DNA from: Pseudonocardia sp. TRM90224
GTDB lineage: Bacteria > Actinomycetota > Actinomycetes > Mycobacteriales > Pseudonocardiaceae
DNA: 64,000 nucleotides
NCBI RefSeq assembly: GCF_021245725.1
Contig: NZ_JAJGSX010000003.1
Span: forward strand, 822,416-886,415
Direction of reading: 5' to 3'
In this document: positions 52,487 to 61,462 of the stretch, piece by piece
Numbering within the stretch: position 1 is the first letter of the stretch
Layout of the letters: each line of letters starts with the position of its first letter
The notes under the pieces: generated by a model
The model's input: the letters and a program-made list of their open reading frames with translations, nothing else
Told to the model about the DNA's origin: nothing
Database searches by the model: none
Translations under genes and position numbers: made by a program

Positions 52487-53653
52487 GTGTCCTACGGCTT
52501 GCTGGTGCGTGCGGTGCCGCGCTCCTTCCTCCCGCTCGGGTTCCTCGCCCGCGTCCCCTACGCGATCACCCCGCTCGGCTCGTTGCTCCTCATCCAGGGC
52601 GCGACCGGCAGCTACTCGTTCGCCGGGATAGCGGTCGGGGCGCAGAGCCTCTCGACCGCGGCCGGCGGTGTTGCCATCGGTTCGCTCGTCTCACGGTTCG
52701 GCGCCCGCCGGGTCGGGGTCACGGCGGCGGTCGCGTGCGCGCTGACCACCGCGCTGCTGATCCTGACGGCCGCGGCGCACTCGACGACGGGCATGCTGCT
52801 CACCGCGATCGCCGTCGGATTCACCCAGCCGCAGGTCGGGCCGCTGGTCCGGGTGCACTGGGCGGCCCTGCTCGACCGTGACACGGCGACCGCGTTCTCG
52901 TACGAGACGGCGGCGGACGAGGCGGCGTTCATCGTCGGCCCGGTGCTGGTCGGGTTGCTCACGGCGGTGCCGGCGCTGGTGCCGGGCGCGAACCCGCTGA
53001 CGGCGTCGGCGGTACTGCTGGTCGGCGCTGCAGTGCCGTTCGCGACCATGTACGTGGAGCGTCCGCGGGTGGCCGGCCCCCGGCGTCGGGAGTTCCGGCC
53101 GGCGGTCGGTGTGCTCGTCGTGGGCAGCATCGCGATGGGCGCGATCTTCGGCACGATCCAGACCGCGGTGACGGCCGACCAGGGCAGCGTGCCTGCGGGC
53201 ATCCTCTACGCGGGGCTCGCCGTCGGCAGCACGGTGGCCGGGATCTGCTATGCCTGGCTGCCGAAGACGTTCTCGCCGCGGGCGCGCTACCTGGTGTTCT
53301 GCGCCGCGCTCGGGGTCGCCATGGCCGTGCTCCTGATCTGCGCATGGGGCGGTGCGGTGCTGGTGGGGATCGTGCTGGCCGGCTGCGCGATCGCGCCGTT
53401 CATGATCTCGCAGGTCACGCTGGCCGAGACGGTGTCGACCCGCAACGGGTTCGTGTTCACGATCGCGCTGCTCAGCGCGGGTGGCCCGGTCGGGTCGGCG
53501 GCCGGCCAGGCACTCACCGGGTACGTGCTCGACACCGGCGGCGAGCGGGTGGCGTGGGCGCTGCCGGTGCTGTGGGCCTTGCTCGCGCTGGCCAGCGGGG
53601 TCGCCGCGTTCGTCCTGTTCAGGCAGGGGGCCAGCCGGCCGGCAGTGGAATGA
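52487..53653 (+). CDS. MFS transporter (drug-efflux-like)
   Basis: A 388-residue MFS protein with 12 short helices and a small central loop. Motif A-like FGARRVGV lies after helix 2, and PQVGPLVRVHWAALL in the first half resembles actinobacterial efflux proteins. GTG 52487 follows GGAGACGCTC. The 3' end overlaps the converging gamma-glutamylcyclotransferase-like gene by 35 bases. The substrate is unknown. Confidence 0.85.
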   Translation: MSYGLLVRAVPRSFLPLGFLARVPYAITPLGSLLLIQGATGSYSFAGIAVGAQSLSTAAGGVAIGSLVSRFGARRVGVTAAVACALTTALLILTAAAHSTTGMLLTAIAVGFTQPQVGPLVRVHWAALLDRDTATAFSYETAADEAAFIVGPVLVGLLTAVPALVPGANPLTASAVLLVGAAVPFATMYVERPRVAGPRRREFRPAVGVLVVGSIAMGAIFGTIQTAVTADQGSVPAGILYAGLAVGSTVAGICYAWLPKTFSPRARYLVFCAALGVAMAVLLICAWGGAVLVGIVLAGCAIAPFMISQVTLAETVSTRNGFVFTIALLSAGGPVGSAAGQALTGYVLDTGGERVAWALPVLWALLALASGVAAFVLFRQGASRPAVE

Positions 53654-54656
53654 GCCCTGTCGTTGCGCCCTGCCATGCGTAGGCCCAGCACACCGTGCCG
53701 TCCGGCAGCGCGACCCTGATCCGCCGGTACTCGTCGCCCTCGTACTCGTCCAGCGCGGGGAACATCCCGACGGGGTCGCGCAGCGGCACCACGAACCCCG
53801 GCGTCGATCCGCGCCGGCCGGCGAGCCACGCCGGGTAGCCCTTCCCGGTGTCGGCGACCTGTCCCGGCAACCAGGTCCGGCGCGGCTCGCCGGCCGCGTA
53901 CGGCGCGACCAGCTCCCACGACGGCTGGCCCGGCTGCAGCAGGCCGTACGTGAACAGCGCGGCCGGCCACTCGTCGGGGTCCGGCGCGCTCGTGACGGTC
54001 GTGGCGCTCAGCCCGTCGTCCGGTGCGGGCTCGCCCTGGAGCGCGAGTGCCCGCAGCTGGGGGACGTCCGCGCAGCGCACCAGCTGCCCGTCGACCAGCA
54101 GCGGTTTGCGGATCTTGCCGTGCCCGAGGTAACACCAGGGCGCTTCGACGAGGGTGCCGTCCTCGACGCGGACGGTGCCGCTGCGCAGCCTGGCCAGCCG
54201 GAACCGGTCGCCGCGGCCCTCGCAGCGGTCGAGCACCTCCACCTGCGCGGGCGTCGCGAGCCACACCGCGTGCTGCTCGGCGGCCCCCGGCGACGCGGCG
54301 AGCACCGCGGGCCGCTGCCCGTCGCGGTAGCGCAGGCCGGCCGCCCACACCGCGGCGACGTCGGTCGTCGCGGCCCGCAGGACGACCACGGGATCGGCGC
54401 CGAGCCCCAGCGCCGCCCGCAGCCAAGTGATCTTGGAGGGGCATTTGTTCGAGCCGTAGGACAGCACCGGGACGCGCCCCGCCGACGGTGGGGCACCGCG
54501 CGTGGCCAGCCATTCGTCGAGGTCGGTTCCGTCGACCGTCCAGCCGTGCGAGCCGGGGATCGTCGCGTGCGAGACGCCGTCGACGTGCACGAACGACGAC
54601 GGCGGCGCCGCGCCGGGATACGGATCCTCCGGGAAGTCCGAGTCGGGCCACTGCAC
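53619..54656 (-). CDS. Gamma-glutamylcyclotransferase-like (AIG2-like) protein
   Basis: A 345-residue protein with two GGCT-fold features: LSYGSNKCPSKI in the N-terminal part and LFTYGLLQPGQPSW in the C-terminal part, the typical substrate-loop signature of GGCT/GGACT enzymes. It may release 5-oxoproline from gamma-glutamyl compounds, but the second half may be only a regulatory copy. GTG 54656 is the chosen start, with no strong ribosome site. It is divergent from the MFS gene at 54720, and its end overlaps the 52487 gene. Confidence 0.75.
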   Translation of the reverse strand: MQWPDSDFPEDPYPGAAPPSSFVHVDGVSHATIPGSHGWTVDGTDLDEWLATRGAPPSAGRVPVLSYGSNKCPSKITWLRAALGLGADPVVVLRAATTDVAAVWAAGLRYRDGQRPAVLAASPGAAEQHAVWLATPAQVEVLDRCEGRGDRFRLARLRSGTVRVEDGTLVEAPWCYLGHGKIRKPLLVDGQLVRCADVPQLRALALQGEPAPDDGLSATTVTSAPDPDEWPAALFTYGLLQPGQPSWELVAPYAAGEPRRTWLPGQVADTGKGYPAWLAGRRGSTPGFVVPLRDPVGMFPALDEYEGDEYRRIRVALPDGTVCWAYAWQGATTGLIPLPAGWPPA

Positions 54657-54719
54657 ACGCCGACCGTAGAACGTTTCCGGCTTGCCGGTACTCCCCGGCG
54701 GCGGGTTACCGTCGGGATC

Positions 54720-55877
54720 GTGTCGAGGCTCCCCGATCCCCGGCCGTGCCCGGCCGCCGGCATCGCGGGTGCGCCGTTCCGCTTGATGCTGGTTTCCGTC
54801 GCGCTGATGGCGAGCGGGTACGCGTTGCTGCTGCCCGTCGTGCCGTTGTGGGTGGCGCGCGGCGGCACCGGCGCGTTCGGGGCGGGCGCGACGACGGGCG
54901 TGCTGATGCTCACGACCGTGCTGGCGCAGCCGGCGGCGCCGTGGTTGCTGAGCACGATCGGGCACCGGTGGGTGCTCGGGATCGGTAGCGTGCTGCTCGG
55001 CGCGCCCGCCCCGCTGTACGCGCTGTCGGCCGAGCTCGGGCCGGTGCTCGCACTCTCGGCGGTGCGGGGTGTCGGGTTCGGGCTGGCGACGGTCGCCGGG
55101 AGCGCGCTGGTGGCCGAGCTCGTGCCGCGTGAGCAGCACGGACGGGCCGGCGCCCGCTACGGCATAGCCACCGGAGGGCCGCAGGTGGTGCTGCTCGCCG
55201 CGGGCGTCGCGATGGTGGAGACCTGGGGGTTCACGGCGATCTTCGTGGCGGCGGGCGTCGCGCCGATGCTCGGGGCCGTGGTCGTGCTCGCCATCAAGAT
55301 GGCGCGCGGCGCCGCCGTCGAGCCCGGGACGTGGAGCTCGGCGCCGGTCGCTCGCGCGGCGGTGCCGCCGGTGCTGGCGATGCTCGTCTGCTCGATCGCG
55401 CAAGGCGGGCTCGTCACGTTCCTCCCGCTGGCCGTGCCCGACGCCGGGCTGCTCGTGGCGCTGGCCCTCTTCGCGACGGCGGGCGGCGCGATGGGCGGCC
55501 GGGTGCTGGCGGGCGAGCTGGTGGATCGGCTGGGCTGGGGCGGGCGGCTGCAACGCCCCGGCGTGCTCGCCGCCGCCGCGGGGATGGGCATCGAGATCGT
55601 GGCGACGGCGACCGGCCACGGAGTGCTGCTCGTCGCCGGCGCCGCCGTCGTCGGGATCGGGTTCGGCCTGGTCCAGAACGACGCGCTGACAGGCCTCTTC
55701 GGCGTGTTCGGCAGCGCCCGCTACGGCGCGGCCAGCGCGGCGTGGAACGTCGCCTACGACGCGGGCACCGGGGTCGGCGCCGTCGGGCTCGGCGCGGTCG
55801 CGGAGCCGTTCGGGTACGGCGCGGCGTTCGCGACGTCGGCGGTGCTCTGCGCGGCGGCCGCCCTGCGCCGGCGGTGA
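54720..55877 (+). CDS. MFS transporter (YfcJ/Ykw-like efflux type)
   Basis: A 385-residue MFS protein with about 12 helices, opening RLMLVSVALMASGYALLLPVVPLW. The motif GHRWVLGIGSVLLG is in the helix 2-3 loop position, and LVPREQHGRAGARYG lies at the centre. GTG 54720 has GGGATC immediately before it, and no clear Shine-Dalgarno was seen. It ends near a family C palindrome, which also faces the converging MBL gene. Confidence 0.82.
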   Translation: MSRLPDPRPCPAAGIAGAPFRLMLVSVALMASGYALLLPVVPLWVARGGTGAFGAGATTGVLMLTTVLAQPAAPWLLSTIGHRWVLGIGSVLLGAPAPLYALSAELGPVLALSAVRGVGFGLATVAGSALVAELVPREQHGRAGARYGIATGGPQVVLLAAGVAMVETWGFTAIFVAAGVAPMLGAVVVLAIKMARGAAVEPGTWSSAPVARAAVPPVLAMLVCSIAQGGLVTFLPLAVPDAGLLVALALFATAGGAMGGRVLAGELVDRLGWGGRLQRPGVLAAAAGMGIEIVATATGHGVLLVAGAAVVGIGFGLVQNDALTGLFGVFGSARYGAASAAWNVAYDAGTGVGAVGLGAVAEPFGYGAAFATSAVLCAAAALRRR

Positions 55878-55880
55878 GTA

Positions 55881-55943
55881 CGTCGACAACGACGTTTTGG
55901 CTGATGTTAGCGCTAACAAACAGCCAGAACGTCGTTGTCGACG
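55881..55943. repeat. Palindrome family C (copy C-2) with perfect LacI-like core
   Basis: The outer arms are CGTCGACAACGACG and CGTCGTTGTCGACG. The centre is the perfect 14-bp palindrome TGTTAGCGCTAACA (55905-55918). It lies between the convergent MFS and MBL-fold genes, so bidirectional termination fits better than an operator role. Confidence 0.85.
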
Positions 55944-55950
55944 CTCTCTC

Positions 55951-56571
55951 CTAGTGGCCGCGCGTGATCCACTCCTCCAGGTGTGGCAGCTCCGCCCCGA
56001 TGCTTGTGGAGTCGCCGTGGCCTGTGCGGACGGTCGTGTCGCCCGGCAGCGTGAGCAGCTTGCCCTTGATCGACTCGATGATCGTGTCGAACGACGAGAA
56101 CGATCGGCCGGTCGCGCCGGGGCCGCCCTGGAACAGGGTGTCGCCGGTGAAGACCGTCCCGAGGTCGGGGGCATAGAGGCAGGACGAGCCGGGGGAGTGC
56201 CCCGGCGTCGCCAGCACGCGCAGCGTCACCCCGCCCGCGGTCAGCACGTCGCCGTCGGACAGCTCGGCGTCGGGCTTGCGGTCGGGATGGGTCAGCTCCC
56301 AGAGCGGCGCCTCGGCCGGGTTCAGCAGGATCGGCGCGCCGAACCGGTCGGCCAGCGCGGGCGCCTGGTTCACGTGGTCGTCGTGCGCGTGCGTGCACAC
56401 CACGGCGACCACCCGCCGGTCGCCGACCGCCGCCGCGATCTTCTCCGCGTCGTGGGCGGCGTCGACGACGAGCACCTCGCGCTCGCCGCCGACGATCCAG
56501 ACGTTGTTGTCGACGTCCCACGTCCCGCCGTCGAGCGAGAACGTGCCGGACGTGACGACGTGGTCGATCAC
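55951..56571 (-). CDS. MBL-fold hydrolase of the MscR operon
   Basis: A 206-residue metallo-beta-lactamase-fold enzyme with the zinc motif THAHDDH (His61, His63, Asp65, His66) and later His and Asp positions ([16 protein letters not shown]). In actinobacteria this gene follows mscR and probably hydrolyses the S-formylmycothiol product or related thioester. GTG 56571 overlaps the mscR stop (GTGA). Confidence 0.93.
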   Translation of the reverse strand: MIDHVVTSGTFSLDGGTWDVDNNVWIVGGEREVLVVDAAHDAEKIAAAVGDRRVVAVVCTHAHDDHVNQAPALADRFGAPILLNPAEAPLWELTHPDRKPDAELSDGDVLTAGGVTLRVLATPGHSPGSSCLYAPDLGTVFTGDTLFQGGPGATGRSFSSFDTIIESIKGKLLTLPGDTTVRTGHGDSTSIGAELPHLEEWITRGH

Positions 56572-57653
56572 AGCAGGACCACCGACCGCAGCACCTCGCC
56601 GCGCTCCATGCGGTGGAACGCCTCCTCGACGTCGCCGAGCCCGATCGTCTCGCTGACGAACTTCTCCAGCGGCAGCCGGCCCTGCAGGTGCAGGTCGATC
56701 AGCATCGGGAAGTCGCGGCTCGGCAGGCAGTCGCCGTACCAGGACGACTTCGTGGCGCCGCCGCGGCCGAACACGTCGATGAGCGGGAGGTCGACCGTCA
56801 TGTCCGGGGTCGGGACGCCCACCAGCACGACGGTGCCGGCGAGGTCGCGGGCGTAGAACGCCTGCTTGAACGTCTCCGGCCGCCCGACCGCGTCGACGAC
56901 GACGTTCGCGCCGTTGTCGCCGGTCAGCGCCTTGACCGCCTCGATGGGGTCCTGCTCGCGCGAGTTGATCGTGTGGGTGGCGCCGAACTCGGTGGCCCAC
57001 TGCAGCTTCCGGTCGTCGATGTCGATCCCGATGATCGTCGTCGCGCCGGCGAGCTTGGCGCCCGCGATGGCGGCGTTGCCGACCCCGCCGCAGCCGATCA
57101 CCGCGATGGAGTCGCCGCGCCGGATGCCGCCGGTGTTCATCGCAGCGCCGATGCCGGCCATCACGCCGCACCCGAGCAGGCCCGCCACCTCGGGCTTCGC
57201 CGCCGGGTCGACCTTCGTGCACTGCCCGGAGTGCACGAGCGTCTTCTCGATGAACGCGCCGATCCCGAGCGCGGGCGAGAGCTCCTGGCCCGACTCCAGG
57301 GTCATCTTCTGCGTGGCGTTGTGGGTGGAGAAGCAGTACCAGGGCTCACCACGACGGCACGCGCGGCACGTCCCGTCGACGGCGCGCCAGTTGAGGATCA
57401 CGAAGTCGCCCGGCGCGACGTCGGTGACGCCTTCGCCGACCGACTCGACGATCCCGGCGGCCTCGTGGCCGAGCAGGAACGGGAACTCGTCGTTGATCCC
57501 GCCCTCGCGGTAGTGCAGGTCGGTGTGGCACACCCCGCACGCCTGCACCGCGACGACCGCCTCGCCGGGGCCGGGATCCGGCACGGTGATCGTCTCCAGC
57601 GAGACGGGCTTGCCCTTGCCGTGCGCGACGACCCCGCGGACCTGTTGCGGCAT
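56568..57653 (-). CDS. mscR: S-(hydroxymethyl)mycothiol dehydrogenase (formaldehyde)
   Basis: A 361-residue zinc alcohol dehydrogenase that oxidises the mycothiol adduct of formaldehyde, a detoxification step also linked to S-nitrosomycothiol. Catalytic zinc ligands Cys39 and His63 (GHEAAG) are present. The structural lobe reads [15 protein letters not shown]: the family pattern as I know it is CGQCRAC...C, so one Cys seems to be Asp here. The Rossmann motif is [13 protein letters not shown]. The start ATG 57653. The MBL gene follows in the same transcript. Confidence 0.92.
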   Translation of the reverse strand: MPQQVRGVVAHGKGKPVSLETITVPDPGPGEAVVAVQACGVCHTDLHYREGGINDEFPFLLGHEAAGIVESVGEGVTDVAPGDFVILNWRAVDGTCRACRRGEPWYCFSTHNATQKMTLESGQELSPALGIGAFIEKTLVHSGQCTKVDPAAKPEVAGLLGCGVMAGIGAAMNTGGIRRGDSIAVIGCGGVGNAAIAGAKLAGATTIIGIDIDDRKLQWATEFGATHTINSREQDPIEAVKALTGDNGANVVVDAVGRPETFKQAFYARDLAGTVVLVGVPTPDMTVDLPLIDVFGRGGATKSSWYGDCLPSRDFPMLIDLHLQGRLPLEKFVSETIGLGDVEEAFHRMERGEVLRSVVLL

Positions 57654-57748
57654 GCTGACTGCTCTCCCTCGACGCTGAGTCCTTTTCATGCGCAGCCTGC
57701 CATGGGAACGGGTGCCGTGTTGAGGGCGCACCGGGGTAGCTTGCGGCT

Positions 57749-58501
57749 GTGATCGAACGCGAGGACGACGGCTACGTCGCTGTCTTGCGGCTGGCGCACG
57801 GGCCGGTCAGCGCCATGGACATCGAGCTCTGCCGCGAGATCGACGCGACGTTCCACGCGCTCGCGTCGGAGCCCGTCCGTGCAGTCGTGCTGACCGGTAC
57901 GGGCCCCACCTTTTCGGCAGGGGTGGATCTGCGCAGATATCTCGACGGCGGGCCGTCCTACGTCGCGGCGTTCCTCCCGGCGCTCAGCGCGATGCTGCGC
58001 GCGGCGTTCGAGTTCCCGAAGCCGCTGGTCGCTGCCGTCAACGGGCACGCGATCGCCGGCGGCTGCGTGCTCGCGATGTGCGCCGACGTCCGGCTGGCGG
58101 CGGAAGGTCCTGGTCGGATCGGCGTGCCGGAGATCAAGGTGGGGGTGCCGTTCCCGCGTGTGCCGCTGGAGATCGTGCGGTACGCCGTCGGCGACGTCAC
58201 CGCGCGCAAGCTGATCATCGGGGCGGCGACGCACCGGCCGGAGGCAGCGGCGGCGCTCGGGATCGTCGACGAGATCGTCGCGCCCGAGGTGCTGCAGGCC
58301 CGTGCGGTGGCCGAGGCGCTGGCGCTGGCCGACGACGTGCCCGGCGACACGTTCGCGACCACGAAGGCGCAGCTGCGCCGCGACCACGTCGAGCGGATGG
58401 AGCGCTACGCCGACGAGGAGCTGGAGGTCACGAAGCTCTGGGACGTCAGGTCGGGCGACGGGTGGACCGACGGCTACCTCAAGGCGGTGACGCGGCGATA
58501 G
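57749..58501 (+). CDS. Enoyl-CoA hydratase/isomerase family protein
   Basis: A 250-residue crotonase. Oxyanion-hole motifs are present: [12 protein letters not shown] and [18 protein letters not shown]. The [12 protein letters not shown] segment carries the likely Glu. GTG 57749 fits the family start. It is divergent from mscR. It may serve fatty-acid breakdown, since fadA-fadB lie 1.7 kb downstream, though they are separately transcribed. Confidence 0.9.
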   Translation: MIEREDDGYVAVLRLAHGPVSAMDIELCREIDATFHALASEPVRAVVLTGTGPTFSAGVDLRRYLDGGPSYVAAFLPALSAMLRAAFEFPKPLVAAVNGHAIAGGCVLAMCADVRLAAEGPGRIGVPEIKVGVPFPRVPLEIVRYAVGDVTARKLIIGAATHRPEAAAALGIVDEIVAPEVLQARAVAEALALADDVPGDTFATTKAQLRRDHVERMERYADEELEVTKLWDVRSGDGWTDGYLKAVTRR

Positions 58502-58551
58502 GTGTCGCGTTTGTCCTATGGCCGTGGCCCGGGAGCGGCGACGATCGCGGT

Positions 58552-58944
58552 ATGACGACAGCGACCGGCCGTTTCGACCTCACCAGCTGGGACGACGAGA
58601 CGTACGACGAGGCCGAAGGCGCGACGCTGCAGCGCGTCCGCAACACGAAGTCCTTCGAGGGCGGGATCAACGGCACGAGCGTCGCCGACCTGCTGCTGGC
58701 CGTCGCGCCGCAGGACTCGGCGGCCTACGTCGGGATCGAGCGGGTGACCGCGGAGATCGACGGGCGGAAGGGCACGTTCGTGCTGCGCCACTCCGCCTAC
58801 CACGACGGTACCGAGGGCACCATGCAGGTCGACGTCGTCCCGAACTCGGGAACGGGCGACCTGCACGGCCTGACCGGCACCCTCGACATCGTCCGATCCG
58901 ACGAGGGCGAGCACACCTACACCTTCACCTACGACCTGCCGTAG
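58552..58944 (+). CDS. DUF3224 family protein
   Basis: A 130-residue protein with the DUF3224 layout (RVRNTKSFEGGINGTSVAD...AAYVGIERVTAEIDGRKGTFVLRHS, noted by its parts). It probably forms a small beta barrel. The function is unknown. ATG 58552 is 50 bases after the enoyl-CoA hydratase stop. Its TAG stop lies directly against hairpin A1-5. Confidence 0.85.
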   Translation: MTTATGRFDLTSWDDETYDEAEGATLQRVRNTKSFEGGINGTSVADLLLAVAPQDSAAYVGIERVTAEIDGRKGTFVLRHSAYHDGTEGTMQVDVVPNSGTGDLHGLTGTLDIVRSDEGEHTYTFTYDLP

Positions 58945-59013
58945 AAGGTCCCCACCGTTTTGTGCACCTGCGCGCGTTTTCGGCGCGCATCCACCCAAAA
59001 CGGTGGGGAAGTT
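58945..59013. repeat. Hairpin repeat family A, subtype 1 (copy A1-5)
   Basis: AAGGTCCCCACCGTTTTG and CAAAACGGTGGGGAAGTT, with a GCGCGC interior. It is preceded by CCGTAG and immediately follows the DUF3224 stop. It lies between convergent genes. Confidence 0.9.
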
Positions 59014-59017
59014 GGGG

Positions 59018-59440
59018 TCAGGCTGGGCGGAGGGGTGACGGGGCGCCCAGCACGGCCGCGATGGAGGGCGGGATCTCGCGCTTCCCGCTCCCGTCGGCCG
59101 CGATGACGACGTAGACGTTGCGGGCCGAGCAGGTGACCTCGCTGCCGTTGCGGCGCAGCTCGAAGTCGAGCGCGAAGCTAGTCCGCCCGATGCGTGCGGT
59201 CGAGACGGCCACGGCGACGTCGTCGGTCCAGCGCACGCCCGACTTCCAGTCCATCTCGCTGTGCACGACCTGCACGTCGTAGCCGGACGCGATCATGCCG
59301 GGGTAGCTGAGCCCGCGTTCGCGCAGGAACGTGCCCATCGCCTCGTCGAAGTAGGTGAAGTACCACCCGTTGAAGACGACGTTCTGCGCGTCGACCTCCA
59401 TGTAGCGGACCGTCAGCGGGTGGATGATCGGGACGCTCAT
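59018..59440 (-). CDS. 4-hydroxybenzoyl-CoA-type acyl-CoA thioesterase
   Basis: A 140-residue hotdog-fold thioesterase. The family signature VRYMEVDAQNVVFNGWYFTYFDEA carries the catalytic Asp (D17) in the 4HBT pattern. The partner strand is RIGRTSFALDFELRR. It likely releases free acid from acyl-CoA. It is divergent from the MerR gene on the same strand direction (gap 14 bases), and its genes may be co-transcribed. Confidence 0.92.
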   Translation of the reverse strand: MSVPIIHPLTVRYMEVDAQNVVFNGWYFTYFDEAMGTFLRERGLSYPGMIASGYDVQVVHSEMDWKSGVRWTDDVAVAVSTARIGRTSFALDFELRRNGSEVTCSARNVYVVIAADGSGKREIPPSIAAVLGAPSPLRPA

Positions 59441-59454
59441 GCGCCGATACTGGC

Positions 59455-60180
59455 CTACTCGACGCGGTCCCTGATGGTGCGGTTCATCGCACGTCCGAAC
59501 GCCGTGACGACCCCGCGCACGGTCAGCGGCTTGAGCTGGGTGAGCGCTGCGGCGAGCCGGTGGCGCTCCTCCGACCTGCGTCCGCGATCGCGGTAGGGCT
59601 GCAGGACCTCCTGCTGGAACATCGTCATGAGGTCCTCGGCCAGTGCGGTCGTGTGCATCTCGATGATCGAGTGCGCGCGCTTCCACGCCTCGGCCGGCAG
59701 GTCCGAGTCGATGATGGCCAGCCCTTCGGACAGGGTCGCCGCGCCGTGCACCCGCACTCGTCCGTCGTCGAGCCGGCGCAGCACGCCGAGCCCTTCGAGC
59801 ACGTCGAGGTCGGCCGCCGCGAGGGGCCGGCCGGCGCGGCGTTCCAGCTCGTCGGACGTGAGCTCCTCGAGCTGCTCGGGGACCCACGGTGTGAGCAGTG
59901 CCCGGTGCAGCGCCAGCTCCTCGGCGCCGACGGTGTCGGGCAGCTTCTCCAGCTGCGCCTCGATGGCCGCGAGCGAGAACCCGAGCGCGGTGAGCTCGCC
60001 GACCAGCTCCAGCCGGGCGAGGTGGCCCGGCCCGTACAGGCCCGTGCGGCCGCGCAGCTGCGGCGGCGGGAGCAGGCCCTTGCCGGCGTAGAACCGGATC
60101 GTGCGGACGGTCATGCCGCTGCGTTCCGCGAGCTGGTCGATCGTGAGAAGCCCCTGGTCGGGTACGGATGGTGCGGCCAT
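59455..60180 (-). CDS. MerR-family regulator of fadAB-type operon
   Basis: A 241-residue MerR protein: the HTH (LTIDQLAERSGMTVRTIRFYAGKGLL) at residues 12-36, wing RTGLYGPG, and a helical C-terminal domain without the Cys metal site of classic MerR. It would sense a fatty-acid-related ligand. It is divergent from fadA, with a dyad operator in the shared promoter (60195-60216), a strong case for autoregulation and fadAB control. Confidence 0.92.
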   Translation of the reverse strand: MAAPSVPDQGLLTIDQLAERSGMTVRTIRFYAGKGLLPPPQLRGRTGLYGPGHLARLELVGELTALGFSLAAIEAQLEKLPDTVGAEELALHRALLTPWVPEQLEELTSDELERRAGRPLAAADLDVLEGLGVLRRLDDGRVRVHGAATLSEGLAIIDSDLPAEAWKRAHSIIEMHTTALAEDLMTMFQQEVLQPYRDRGRRSEERHRLAAALTQLKPLTVRGVVTAFGRAMNRTIRDRVE

Positions 60181-60194
60181 GGATGGCAGGTTAC

Positions 60195-60216
60195 GTCACA
60201 CCTTGACCTATGTGAC
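60195..60216. promoter_or_regulatory. fadA promoter operator: GTCACA-N10-TGTGAC
   Basis: Perfect 6-10-6 dyad covering a promoter with -35 TTGACC (60203-60208) and -10 TAACAA (60227-60232, 18-base spacer). Outer GTTAC/GTAAC extend it loosely. Transcription would start just before ATG 60239, so the leader is very short. It is a likely target of the divergent MerR protein. Confidence 0.6.
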
Positions 60217-60238
60217 AGTGCTGCTGTAACAAAGACCC

Positions 60239-61459
60239 ATGACCGAGATACCCGAGGCATTTGTCTACGACGCCATCCGCACGCCGCGCGGCCGGGGCAA
60301 GGCCTCCGGTTCGCTGCACGAGGTCAAGCCGGTCTCGCTGGTCGTCGGGCTGATCGACGAGCTGCGCGCCCGCTTCCCCGAGCTGGACACCAACATCATC
60401 GACGACGTCGTGCTCGGCGTCGTCTCGCCGATCGGCGACCAGGGCGGCGACATCGCCAAGACAGCCGCCATCGCCGCGGGCCTGCCCGACACCGTGGCGG
60501 GCGTGCAGCTCAACCGCTTCTGCGCCTCGGGCCTGGAGGCCGTGAACGTCGCGACGCAGAAAGTGCGCTCCGGGATGGAGGAGATGGTCCTCGCCGGCGG
60601 CGTCGAGGCGATGTCGCGCGTGCCGATGGGCTCCGACGGCGGCGCGTGGGCGATGGACCCGGACACCGCCTACACCACCGGTTTCGTGCCGCAGGGCATC
60701 GGCGCCGACCTGATCGCGACGCTGGAGGGCTACTCGCGCCAGGACGTCGACACGTTCGCCGTCGAGTCGCAGACCCGCGCCGCGAAGGCGTGGGCCAACG
60801 GCTACTTCGCGAAGTCGGTCGTGCCGGTGAAGGACCGCAACGGCCTGCCGATCCTCGACCGCGACGAGCACGTCCGGGCCGGCTCGACGCTCGACAGCCT
60901 CGCCGGGCTGCAGCCGTCGTTCGCGATGATGGGCGAGGCGGGCGGCTTCGACGCCGTCGCGCTGCAGCGCTACCACTGGGTCGAGAAGATCGACCACGTG
61001 CACCACGCCGGCAACTCGTCGGGCATCGTCGACGGCGCCGCGCTCTGCCTGATCGGCTCCGAGGCGGCGGGCAAGGCGCAGGGGCTGACCCCGCGCGCCC
61101 GCATCGTCTCCACCGCACTGTCCGGCGCCGACCCGACGATCATGCTCACCGGCCCGGCGCCCGCCAGCCGCAAGGCGCTGGCCAAGGCCGGCCTCACGGT
61201 CGACGACATCGACCTCTTCGAGATCAACGAGGCGTTCGCGGCCGTCGCGCTGCGGTACATGCGCGACCTCGGGCTCGACCACGAGAAGGTCAACGTCAAC
61301 GGCGGCGCGATCGCCATGGGCCACCCGCTCGGCGCCACCGGGGCGATGATCCTCGGCACCCTCATCGACGAACTGGAACGGCGTGACCTGCGCTACGGCC
61401 TCGCCACGCTCTGCGTGGGCGGCGGCATGGGGATCGCGACGATTGTGGAGCGTGTCTGA
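60239..61459 (+). CDS. fadA: Acetyl-CoA C-acyltransferase (thiolase)
   Basis: A 406-residue thiolase doing the last step of beta-oxidation. The active-site cysteine is Cys95 ([11 protein letters not shown]), the histidine is in [15 protein letters not shown] and the second cysteine in [16 protein letters not shown] 60239 lies close to the predicted transcription start, so it may be nearly leaderless. fadB follows three bases after its stop. Confidence 0.95.
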   Translation: MTEIPEAFVYDAIRTPRGRGKASGSLHEVKPVSLVVGLIDELRARFPELDTNIIDDVVLGVVSPIGDQGGDIAKTAAIAAGLPDTVAGVQLNRFCASGLEAVNVATQKVRSGMEEMVLAGGVEAMSRVPMGSDGGAWAMDPDTAYTTGFVPQGIGADLIATLEGYSRQDVDTFAVESQTRAAKAWANGYFAKSVVPVKDRNGLPILDRDEHVRAGSTLDSLAGLQPSFAMMGEAGGFDAVALQRYHWVEKIDHVHHAGNSSGIVDGAALCLIGSEAAGKAQGLTPRARIVSTALSGADPTIMLTGPAPASRKALAKAGLTVDDIDLFEINEAFAAVALRYMRDLGLDHEKVNVNGGAIAMGHPLGATGAMILGTLIDELERRDLRYGLATLCVGGGMGIATIVERV

Positions 61460-61462
61460 ACC

